Of a stretch of 64,000 bases of DNA, positions 8,783 to 17,673 are shown one piece after another; position 1 is the first letter of the stretch; each line of letters opens with the position of its first letter. Under the pieces are notes generated by a model that did no database searches, was not told the DNA's origin, and saw only the letters and a list, made by a program, of their open reading frames with translations. The stretch is from Myxococcaceae bacterium (lineage in GTDB: Bacteria; Myxococcota; Myxococcia; Myxococcales; Myxococcaceae), in contig JADGRA010000062.1 in the NCBI GenBank assembly GCA_017881265.1, forward strand, positions 1 to 64,000. The letters are read 5' to 3'. A program made the translations under genes and the position numbers.

Positions 8783-9919
8783 TCAGGCCCCCCACACCTC
8801 GCGCAAAAGGCGCAGGAAGTTTCCCCCGAGCACCTTGGCGATTTGCAAGCTGGAGTACTGGCGCGCGCTCAAGAGCTCCGCCAGACGCTCGAAGCGGTTT
8901 GCCACATTGAGATCCGGAACGAAGGTGTAGACATTCGCGTCCTCGCCGGGCGCCGCAATGCCCAACTTCTTGCGCTCCTTCACTTCGTCGGCAAACTTCC
9001 TCTGGAATTCCGGCGTCACCGCCACGGGCGAAATGGAGCCGTCCGTCCCGACGCCCACGTGGTCTTCCCCACAGACGTCCAAGGCGTGCTGGAGGTGGCG
9101 GAGGACATCCTCGGCCATGGGCTGTCCTTGGGTGCGCAGGTATGGCATGAGGTAGATACCCACGTAGCCGCCACGCTCTGCCAGCTTGCGCAACTCGGCG
9201 TCCGTCTTGTTGCGAGGGTGTGGCGCGACGGCGGCACAGCCGGTGTGCGAGATGGCCACCGGCTGCCTTGAGGCGTCGATTGCCTCCAGGGTGGTGCGCT
9301 CGCCGGCATGGGACAGGTCCACCAGCGCCCGGCGGGCATTCAGCCGGGCGATAAGCTTTCGCCCGAACTCGGAGAGGCCCGCGTTACCCGGCTCCATGCA
9401 GCCGTCGCCGACGAGGTTGCGGCGGTTATACGTGAGCTGAAAAATCCGGATGCCAAGGTTCCAGAAAGTGTCCACGCGCTCCAAGTCCTCGCCCAAGGGC
9501 GTCGTGTCCTGAAAGCCGTAAATGAGTCCCAGCTGGCCGCTGCGTTTGGCGGCGACGACGTTGGCCGCCGTGCGGACTTCTAGAAGGACGTCGGGGTGCG
9601 CCGCCACTTGCGCACTCCAGTAGGCCAAGTTGCGGATGGTTCTGTCGTAGTCGACCGCGTAGCTGCCCACGCCGCTGACGGTGAGATTTACGGCCGTGAG
9701 GCCGGAGGCGCGGACGTCCGAGAGGGCGCCGGCGCTGAGGGGCGCGAAGTCGTCGCTGCCATAGACACCTGGGCCGCCGAGCGAATCGATGACCACCGCC
9801 TCGCGGTAGCCGGGCCAGCCGGTCGCCTTGGCAGGCGCGGCACGCACGGCACCACGCCACAGGGAGGCCGTGGACGCGATCCCCAACAGGGACAGAAAGG
9901 TGCGGCGCGGGAAGAGACG
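8783..9919 (-). CDS. membrane dipeptidase (peptidase M19), Tat-like signal
   Basis: RRTFLSLLG signal, VVIDSLGG, LVDLSHAGERTTLEAI, PVAISHTGCAAVAPHPRNKTD, VGVGTDG; exact start uncertain. Confidence 0.9.
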   Translation of the reverse strand, partial: RLFPRRTFLSLLGIASTASLWRGAVRAAPAKATGWPGYREAVVIDSLGGPGVYGSDDFAPLSAGALSDVRASGLTAVNLTVSGVGSYAVDYDRTIRNLAYWSAQVAAHPDVLLEVRTAANVVAAKRSGQLGLIYGFQDTTPLGEDLERVDTFWNLGIRIFQLTYNRRNLVGDGCMEPGNAGLSEFGRKLIARLNARRALVDLSHAGERTTLEAIDASRQPVAISHTGCAAVAPHPRNKTDAELRKLAERGGYVGIYLMPYLRTQGQPMAEDVLRHLQHALDVCGEDHVGVGTDGSISPVAVTPEFQRKFADEVKERKKLGIAAPGEDANVYTFVPDLNVANRFERLAELLSARQYSSLQIAKVLGGNFLRLLREVWGA

Positions 9920-10074
9920 CGGCATGGGGCGCTGAGGCATGTTCTCACGTGTCCCAGGAGAATGGGGGAGGCACCTTGGCCCAACCCGCGGTACGAGGCG
10001 CCTCGGGTTTTTGGTTTGCCGCGCCGTCGCGAGGCTTTGCTAGGACTCTTGTCCACCCTGAGGGAGGGCTTTGG

Positions 10075-11919
10075 ATGCGGAACAAGTCCGTGGAGGCTTG
10101 GGCATGCCTCGTCGTCGTCGTTTCGGGGCTGGCGTGGGCGAAGCCCGAGGAGTTTGGACCCGGCTACGACATTGCCATGAGCCGGATGGTGCCCATGCGG
10201 GATGGCGTCGAGCTCGAGGCGTGGATTACCAAGCCCTCCCACCTCCAAGGGAAGGCGCCCGCCGTCCTCACCCTCACCCAGTACGACATCGACGACGAGC
10301 GCCGGGGCGGCTCCCGGGGGGAGGCCGCGGGCTTCGCCAAGCGGGGCTATGTCTTCGTCCAAGTGCTGGTGCGTGGACGCGGGCGCTCAGGGGGCGTAAA
10401 GAGCGACAACATCGGGCTCCAAGTGGGGCGTGACGGGTACGACGTCGTCGAGTGGATTGCGTCCCAGCCCTGGAGCGACGGCCACGTCTTCACCTTCGGC
10501 GGCTCCTACGTGGGCATGACGCAGTGGCGCATCGCCGTGCAGCACCCCCCGCACCTCACCGCCATCGCCCCCTACGTGCCGATTTACCCGGGCTGGGACA
10601 TCCCCAACACCAACGGCATTCCCCAAGCGTGGACAACCGTCATTCTGGGACTCGTCTCCGGACGCCAGCTCAACAACGGCTTCGCTGCAAACCCCTCGTA
10701 CTGGATGGGGAAGATGCTCGAGCACTACGCCGCCCAGCGGCCCTTCTCCGAATTGGACGAGGCCATGGGCATCGCCGCCGACGACTGGTGGATGCAGGAC
10801 GCGCGCGGAAAGAGGCTGTCCTTCTTCAAGATGTGGCTAGACCACGTGGGCGACGAGGCTTTCAACCTCGCGGCAGAACCCAAAGCCCAGGACTACGCCC
10901 GGATGGACTTCCCCATCCTCACCGTGACGGGCTTCTTCGACGACGACCAGCCGGGCACGCTTCGCTACTACCGCGGTTACGTGGCCCACGCGCCGGCCGC
11001 AGCGGTGCGCCGCCATTTCTTCGTCATCGGTCCGTGGAACCACGGCGGCACCCAGAAGCCGAGCAAGGAAACCGACGGACTCGCCGTGGCCGACGCCGCA
11101 GTCTTGGACATGACGAAGCTCCACGCGGACTTCTACGACTGGGTGCTGGGGCGCGGGCCGCAGCCCGCCCTCCTCCGCAACCGCGTTTCGTATTTCATGA
11201 TGGGCGCAGACGAGTGGCGCTACGCCGCCAGCCTCGAGGCCGCGTCCTCGGGCAAGGAGGAAACCTTCTTCCTGTCGGCCCCAGAAGGCACGCCCGAGGA
11301 CGTCTTCCATTCCGGGCGGCTGCTACCGAAGGCACCATCAGCCGAGCCTCCGGCGATGCTCGTCAGCGACCCGCGGGAGCTTCCGGAATTGGAGGTGGCC
11401 AAGAACGCTCGTGCCGAGGACCTCACGAGCCAATTCCGCGCATTCCAAAAGCGCGCCCTCAACTTCCATTCCGAACCCTTTGAGAGGGACACGGAGGTGG
11501 CAGGCCACATTCGCCTCACCCTCTTCGTCCAGGCCGACGCCCCCGACTTCGACCTCTGGGCACAGCTCTTGGTGGTGTTTCCCGACGCCTCGGCGGTGCA
11601 CCTGGGCGAGGACATCCGGCGCGCGCGCTTCCGCCACAGCCCTTTCCAGCAGGAGTTCCTCAAGCCCGAGGAGGTGGTCGAGATTCCGTTCGAGTTTCTC
11701 TGGACGGCGCGGCGGATTCCGGCCGGAGCGCGGCTCCGTCTCACCGTAGCGCCCCTCAACTCGCCCAACTACCAAAAGAATTACAACAGCGGCGGGCGCA
11801 TGGGGTACGAGACGCTGAAGGACGCGCGGACGGCCCACATTCGCCTCTTCCACGACGGCGCCCATGCAAGCCGGCTGATGCTGCCCGTGGCTGCCCCGCC
11901 GGCTATCTCCGCCCCTTAG
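10075..11919 (+). CDS. CocE/NonD family (X-Pro dipeptidyl-peptidase-like) hydrolase
   Basis: signal peptide, MRDGVELEAWI, VQVLVRGRGRSGG, FTFGGSYVGMTQW, GPWNHGGTQ. Confidence 0.9.
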   Translation: MRNKSVEAWACLVVVVSGLAWAKPEEFGPGYDIAMSRMVPMRDGVELEAWITKPSHLQGKAPAVLTLTQYDIDDERRGGSRGEAAGFAKRGYVFVQVLVRGRGRSGGVKSDNIGLQVGRDGYDVVEWIASQPWSDGHVFTFGGSYVGMTQWRIAVQHPPHLTAIAPYVPIYPGWDIPNTNGIPQAWTTVILGLVSGRQLNNGFAANPSYWMGKMLEHYAAQRPFSELDEAMGIAADDWWMQDARGKRLSFFKMWLDHVGDEAFNLAAEPKAQDYARMDFPILTVTGFFDDDQPGTLRYYRGYVAHAPAAAVRRHFFVIGPWNHGGTQKPSKETDGLAVADAAVLDMTKLHADFYDWVLGRGPQPALLRNRVSYFMMGADEWRYAASLEAASSGKEETFFLSAPEGTPEDVFHSGRLLPKAPSAEPPAMLVSDPRELPELEVAKNARAEDLTSQFRAFQKRALNFHSEPFERDTEVAGHIRLTLFVQADAPDFDLWAQLLVVFPDASAVHLGEDIRRARFRHSPFQQEFLKPEEVVEIPFEFLWTARRIPAGARLRLTVAPLNSPNYQKNYNSGGRMGYETLKDARTAHIRLFHDGAHASRLMLPVAAPPAISAP

Positions 11920-12187
11920 CGAGGCCGCTTCCCGCCGCCGGACATGCTCCCCCCTCGGCGCGCTTCCCCGGGGTTTCGCGTTGGCGTCTCGACCCTTGAG
12001 GGGGAGGGGCACAGGGTTGTCGTGGTTGAGGTGCCTGAGTTCGAGCAGGAGCCTACGCCCGGCCTCCCCCCGGCCACATCTTCGTCGGCATGGCACCACG
12101 TCGAACGACGTTCCGCTGGCGCTGGGAGCCCAGGGAGTTCTGCGTTCGATGACTCGGCCGCGGGGCGCTGACCGTTCCGTCAGTGTC

Positions 12188-14989
12188 TTACCGGGTGGGG
12201 CCGCGGGCAGCGGGGCCAATCCGCCCAGCGTCGTCCTTCCTCGGTGCAAGGGCGGCGTGCGCCGCGGCGAGCCGCGCCGCGGGCACGCGGAAAGGTGAGC
12301 AAGAGACGTAGCTCAACCCGAGCCGGTGGCAGAGGGCGATGCTCTTCGGGTCTCCTCCGTGCTCGCCGCAGATGCCTATCTCCATCTTAGGCCGGGTGGC
12401 GCGTCCGAGCTTCACCGCCATCGCCATGAGCTGCCCCACTCCGCGCTCGTCGAGGGTGGCGAACGGGTTTTCGGCGAAGACGCCTTTCTGCAGGTACTCG
12501 AGCAGGAAGCCCGTCTCGGCGTCGTCGCGCGAGATGCCGAAGGTGGTTTGGGTGAGGTCATTTGTCCCGAAGGAGAAGAACTGTGCATAGACGGCGACTT
12601 GGTCCGCGGTGAGTGCTGCCCGCGGGACCTCAACCATCGTCCCGAACTGGTAGCTCACCTTCTGCCCGCGTTCGGCCATCACCTGGCGTGCAGCAGTCTC
12701 GAGCATTCCCTGCTCAATCTTCAACTCGGTGCTATGGGCGACGAGGGGAATCATGATTTTCGGGAGGACCCGGACGCCGTCCTGCTGGCAATTGCACGCC
12801 GCTTCGAAAATGGCCCGCACCTGCATGGTCACGAGCTCTGGCATATGAATGCCGAGTCGCACGCCACGCAGCCCGAGCATCGGGTTCTGCTCGCGCAACG
12901 CCCCCACCGCGGTGAGCAGGGTGCGTTTGGAGCGGAGCTCCTTCTCCAGCTCGGCGGCCTCCCCATCTTTGAGACGGACCCGCGTCTCCAGCTCGGCAAC
13001 GGCGCGCACCAGCTCGTCGTGCGCTGGCAGGAACTCGTGGAGCGGCGGATCGATGAGCCGGATGACCACCGGTTTCCCGCCCATCGCCCGGAAGAGCCCC
13101 TCGAAGTCGCTCCGCTGCATGGGAAGGAGCTGGGCGAGAAGGGGCGAGCGCTGCTCCGCGCTCCGGGACAAAATGAGCTTCTGGACCAGCGGCAGCCGGT
13201 CTGTCTCGAAGAACATGTGCTCGGTGCGGCAGAGGCCAATCCCCTCTGCGCCCAGGGCGCGGGCGCGCTCGGCGTCGCGTGGGTAGTCGGCGTTGGCCCA
13301 CACCTTCAGCGTGCGAATGCGGTCCGCCCAGCCGAGAAGCTCGAGGAGGAAGGGGTCATCGAGCGACGCGACGACTGTCGGCAGCGTGCCGACGAACACC
13401 TCGCCCGTCGTCCCGTCGATGGAAACCAAGTCGCCTTCCTTGAGCTTTACCGGCGACCGCTTGACCTCCGCGACGCGACGTTCAGCGTCAATCTCCAGCG
13501 CCAGCACGCCCACCACGGCAGGCTTTCCGAACTGCCGCGCCACCAGCGCGGCATGGCTCGTGCGACCGCCGCGGCTGGTGAGTACTCCCCGGGCGGCGAG
13601 CAGGCCGTGGACGTCATCCGGCTTGGTTTCGGCGCGGATAAGGATGACCTCGCGCTTCTCCTGCGCCCAGCGCTCGGCCGTGTCAGCGTCGAAGGCGAGC
13701 TGTCCGGTGGCCGCTCCAGGAGAGACGTTGAGCCCAGAGGCGACCAGCCGCCCGTCGGCGCGGGCGGCGCGCATCGCGTCGAGGTCAAACTGTGGATGGA
13801 GAAAGAGGTCGACCTGGCCGGGTTCGACCCGCTGCACCGCCTCGGCGCGGGTAATGAGCCGCGCGCGGGCCAGCTCCACGGCGATACGCACTGCCGCCCG
13901 CGCGGTGCGCTTGGCGTCGCGCGTCTGCAGCATCCACAGCTTTCCGCGCTCGATGGTGAATTCGATGTCCTGGACTTCGCGGTAGTGACGCTCGAGGAGC
14001 CGGGAAATCCGTACGAGCTCCCGGAAGGCTGACGGCATCTCCTCGCGCAGCCCCGCGATGGGCTTGGTGGTCCGGGTTCCCGCGACGACATCCTCGCCCT
14101 GAGCGTTGGTGAGGTAATCGCCTTCGAGCTCGTTCTCTCCGCTGGAGACGTTCCGGGTGGTGGCCACCCCCGTGGCCGAGTCCAGCCCCATGTTTCCGAA
14201 GACCATCACGACGATGTTCACCGCCGTTCCGAGGTCATCGGGGATGCCCGCTGCCTTGCGGTAGTCCTGGGCGCGCTTGCCCTTCCAGGAGCGGAAGACG
14301 GCTTCGGTGGCGAGCCGGAGCTGCTCGAACGGGTCGGCGGGAAACTCCCGGCCGGCCTCGGTGCGGACGATGGTGCGAAATCGAGTCGTGATGTGCTGGA
14401 GGTCTTGTGCCGAGAGCTCGGCGTCGTTCTGCACGCGCCGCCTCTTTCGAAAGTCACCGAGGACCTCCTCGAAGCGCTCGTCCCGAACGCCGAGCACGAC
14501 CGACCCGTACATCTGCACCAGGCGGCGATAGGCGTCCCAGGCGAAGCGCGGGTCACGGGTGAGGCTCGCCAGACCAACCACCGTCTCGTCGTTGAGGCCG
14601 ATGTTCAGCACGGTGTCCATCATTCCCGGCATGGAGAACTTCGCCCCGGAGCGGCAGGAGACGAGCAACGGGTTGGCCGTGTCGCCGAAGCGCTTCCCCG
14701 TGCGACGCTCCAACTCGTGCAGCGCAGAGACCTCCTCCTCCCAAAGTCTCTTCGGCCACTCGCCCGCGGTCAGGAAGGCACGACAAGCGTCCGTGGTGAG
14801 GGTGAAGCCGGGAGGGACGGGCAACCCCAGTCCGGTCATCTCGGCCAAGTTTGCTCCCTTGCCGCCGAGCAACGCACGGACGGCATCCCGCGTCCTCTCG
14901 CGTCGCGTCACCCGGTCGAACTCGTCGAAGCGGTACACCCAGCGGGTACTCTGCCTCGGCGGCCGTGTCCTCGGTGCTGGTCTAGCCAT
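12188..14989 (-). CDS. ppdK: pyruvate, phosphate dikinase
   Basis: GGKGANLAEMTGLGLPVPPGFTLTT, GMMDTVLNIGLND, GVLTSRGGRTSHAALVAR, GIGLCRTEHMFF, FSFGTNDLTQTTFGISRDDA. Confidence 0.96.
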   Translation of the reverse strand: MARPAPRTRPPRQSTRWVYRFDEFDRVTRRERTRDAVRALLGGKGANLAEMTGLGLPVPPGFTLTTDACRAFLTAGEWPKRLWEEEVSALHELERRTGKRFGDTANPLLVSCRSGAKFSMPGMMDTVLNIGLNDETVVGLASLTRDPRFAWDAYRRLVQMYGSVVLGVRDERFEEVLGDFRKRRRVQNDAELSAQDLQHITTRFRTIVRTEAGREFPADPFEQLRLATEAVFRSWKGKRAQDYRKAAGIPDDLGTAVNIVVMVFGNMGLDSATGVATTRNVSSGENELEGDYLTNAQGEDVVAGTRTTKPIAGLREEMPSAFRELVRISRLLERHYREVQDIEFTIERGKLWMLQTRDAKRTARAAVRIAVELARARLITRAEAVQRVEPGQVDLFLHPQFDLDAMRAARADGRLVASGLNVSPGAATGQLAFDADTAERWAQEKREVILIRAETKPDDVHGLLAARGVLTSRGGRTSHAALVARQFGKPAVVGVLALEIDAERRVAEVKRSPVKLKEGDLVSIDGTTGEVFVGTLPTVVASLDDPFLLELLGWADRIRTLKVWANADYPRDAERARALGAEGIGLCRTEHMFFETDRLPLVQKLILSRSAEQRSPLLAQLLPMQRSDFEGLFRAMGGKPVVIRLIDPPLHEFLPAHDELVRAVAELETRVRLKDGEAAELEKELRSKRTLLTAVGALREQNPMLGLRGVRLGIHMPELVTMQVRAIFEAACNCQQDGVRVLPKIMIPLVAHSTELKIEQGMLETAARQVMAERGQKVSYQFGTMVEVPRAALTADQVAVYAQFFSFGTNDLTQTTFGISRDDAETGFLLEYLQKGVFAENPFATLDERGVGQLMAMAVKLGRATRPKMEIGICGEHGGDPKSIALCHRLGLSYVSCSPFRVPAARLAAAHAALAPRKDDAGRIGPAARGPTR

Positions 14990-15269
14990 CGTCCAAGCCT
15001 CCCGGAGTACCGGCTGCAAGCCAGAGGGCCTCTCGCGCTGGTGGCCCCGGGGGGGGCTTGTATGGGGATGCGGGGCCGCCCTCAAGCACGGGAGAGCGTC
15101 GAGCTCTGCGTATTTGCCTCCCAGTCGACGGAGTGCGCAGAGCTCGAGACGTGGCGCGAAGGAGGGCGGGCGCGTTTCGAGGCCCGACCCATGCGCCGCG
15201 ACCTCCGGGGGCCGCATCGTCACGCCACGGCAGACGCCCGCTTCAAAGGCGACGACTGCCTGTCACATC

Positions 15270-17411
15270 TCATGCACGGTAGACGCGTTCGATGTACTCC
15301 CCGAGCATCCGCCGGGTGGTGAAAGTCGTACCCACCTTGCGCAACGACGCCCTAATCCGCGTCACCCACGCGCAGGGCACTTCCCCCTCGCTTTGCCCAT
15401 AGAAACAGGGGACCACTTCCCGCTCGAGGAGCCCGTAGAGCGCGTCCGCGTCCTGCGCGTCCTGGGCCTCCTCGCCGAGGTCTGGGTGGGCGGGGAGGGC
15501 CCAGCCCGTCTGAGGCTCATACCCCTCACACCACCAGCCGTCGAGGACGCTCAGGTTGAGCCCGCCGTTGAGCGCCACCTTCATCCCGCTCGTGCCGCTG
15601 GCCTCCAGCGGGGAGCGAGGCAGGTTGAGCCAGACGTCGCAGCCCGAGACGAGCTCGTGCGCCACAGCGAGGTCATAGTCCTCGAGAAACACCACGTGCG
15701 ACGACGCCCCCTCGCCACCCTTCAGCCCGAAAATCCGCTGAACCAAGCGCTTAGCGCCTTCGTCGGAAGGGTGGGCCTTTCCCGCGATGACCAGCTGCAG
15801 ACGTCGCGGCCCGCGCAGCAACGCCAGCGCTCGGTCCGGATCGCGGACCAGCAGCTGCAGTCGCTTGTAGGCGGCCACGCGGCGCGCAAAACCGAGCGTC
15901 AGCACGCTGGGCTCGAACGTCCGCGCCGCGCCCTCGACGTAGCTGATGGGTTCTCCGCGGGCCAGCCGGTCGGCGATGCTCTTCGTTCTCACATAGTCCA
16001 CCAGTCGCGCCCGCAGCGCCCGTCTTGCCGCCCAGATTTCGGCATCCGGAATCCCGTCCACCGCCGCCCACGCACGTGCGTCCCCCTCCATCCAGCCCGC
16101 GGGAAGGTGGCGGCGAAGCAACTCCCGGAACTCGGGTGCCATCCAGGTTGGCAGGTGGACCCCGTTTGTGACGTGGGTGATGGGGAGGTTCTCGAAGGCG
16201 ACGCCCGGCCAGAGGGACTGCCACATCTGCCGCGCGACCTCCTCGTGGCGAGCGCTGACCGCATTAGCCCGGCGGCTGGTCCGGAGCGCCAGCTCGCTGA
16301 CCCCGAAGGGTTGGGACGCATCAGTCGGGTGCGGCCGGCCCAGCGCGAGTAGGCGCTGCGCGTCAATTCCCAGCTCGGCGGGAAGGTGACCGAGGAGGTC
16401 GAGAAGCTCCTGCGCCTCGTAATGCTCGTTGCCCGCAGGCACCGGTGTGTGGGTCGTGAAGACGACCCGTTCCCGCACGGCGGCGATGGCTCTCTCGAAG
16501 TCTGCGCCCGCGGCCACCGCCTCACGTGCCAGCTCGAGAGAGGCAAGCGCCGCGTGGCCCTCGTTGAGGTGCACCGTCGACGGCGTGATGCCCAGCATGC
16601 GCAGCGCGCGCAGGCCACCGATGGCCAGCACCGCGTACTGCATCACACGGAATGCGCGGTCACCGATGTAGAGCGTCGAGGTGATCCAGCGGTCGACTGG
16701 TGCGTTCTGGACCACGTTGGTGTCGAGCAAGAAGAGCGGAACGCGTCCGACTTGGACGTGCCAGACTTGCGCGTGAACCGCGTGGCCGCGCAGGGTGATG
16801 TGCACGAGGCGCGGGTTGCCCTGCGCGTCGACCTCGAGGCGCATGGGCAGCTCCTCGGGATTCGACTCAATCCACGACTCGTTCTGCCAGCCGGAGCGGT
16901 CCAGCCGCTGGTGGAAGAAGCCCCGCCGGTAGAAGAGGCCCAGCCCGACCATGGGGAGGCCGCGGTCGGATGCCTCCTTCAGCACGTCCCCGGCGAGCAC
17001 CCCGAGGCCTCCCGAGTAGATGGGGAGCGACGCGTGGAGCCCGAACTCAGCGCAGAGGAAAGCCACCGGCTTCTGCGGGGTGGGTCCGGTATCCTCGGCC
17101 CATGGCTTTCGGAGTTCCTCGACGAGCGCCCCCGCCAAGGCTTGGGAGCGCGCCACGAACTCTACGTCCCTCGAGACGGCAGCTAGGCGCGAAGCTGGGA
17201 CGTCCCGCAGCAGCTTCACCGGGTTGTAGCCGGAAGCATTCCAGCGCTGCTCGTCGACTGCAGCGAAGAGCTCGCTCCCACCCGGCTGCCATGACCACCA
17301 GAGGTTGTACGCGAGGGAGGCGAGCGGCTGGAGTGGACCGGCAAGCCGCGCCGAGACTCCATCCTCAGCATGGGCGGACGGCTGTGACGAGCAGGGCGAC
17401 AGTATCGACAT
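15270..17411 (-). CDS. glgP: alpha-glucan (glycogen/starch) phosphorylase
   Basis: LAYNLWWSW, FLCAEFGLHASLPIYSGGLGVLAGD, HLNEGHAALASLE, THVTNGVHLPTWM, LEASGTSGMKVALNGGLNLSVLDGWW. Confidence 0.94.
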   Translation of the reverse strand: MSILSPCSSQPSAHAEDGVSARLAGPLQPLASLAYNLWWSWQPGGSELFAAVDEQRWNASGYNPVKLLRDVPASRLAAVSRDVEFVARSQALAGALVEELRKPWAEDTGPTPQKPVAFLCAEFGLHASLPIYSGGLGVLAGDVLKEASDRGLPMVGLGLFYRRGFFHQRLDRSGWQNESWIESNPEELPMRLEVDAQGNPRLVHITLRGHAVHAQVWHVQVGRVPLFLLDTNVVQNAPVDRWITSTLYIGDRAFRVMQYAVLAIGGLRALRMLGITPSTVHLNEGHAALASLELAREAVAAGADFERAIAAVRERVVFTTHTPVPAGNEHYEAQELLDLLGHLPAELGIDAQRLLALGRPHPTDASQPFGVSELALRTSRRANAVSARHEEVARQMWQSLWPGVAFENLPITHVTNGVHLPTWMAPEFRELLRRHLPAGWMEGDARAWAAVDGIPDAEIWAARRALRARLVDYVRTKSIADRLARGEPISYVEGAARTFEPSVLTLGFARRVAAYKRLQLLVRDPDRALALLRGPRRLQLVIAGKAHPSDEGAKRLVQRIFGLKGGEGASSHVVFLEDYDLAVAHELVSGCDVWLNLPRSPLEASGTSGMKVALNGGLNLSVLDGWWCEGYEPQTGWALPAHPDLGEEAQDAQDADALYGLLEREVVPCFYGQSEGEVPCAWVTRIRASLRKVGTTFTTRRMLGEYIERVYRA

Positions 17412-17673
17412 GGCGGACCCTCGACAAACTCGTGCCAAAGTGAACAATCCCACGGGCTTCGGCCCGGTGCCACGTCCGGCGATGCGAGAACTTGGCTCTT
17501 CGCCAGGCTGTCCCAAGTTGGTGACGGTGGGCGCTGGCGGGTCTTCTACTATGGGTGAAGTGTGGCCAGTTCTCCCAAGTGGGGAAAGATTCCAGAGTCG
17601 ACCAAGCAGGTCAGGTCTCGGAAACTGGAAAAGAGGTAGCTTTCTGTCCCTCAGCGGCGCGAGAGGGGAGAGC

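Noticed and set aside
11920-12187. Small ORFs between the CocE-like hydrolase and ppdK
   Set aside because: Short, overlapping, no motifs; treated as intergenic.
12326-14032. 568-aa ORF antisense to ppdK
   Set aside because: Shadow ORF; the opposite strand encodes a complete, motif-rich PPDK.
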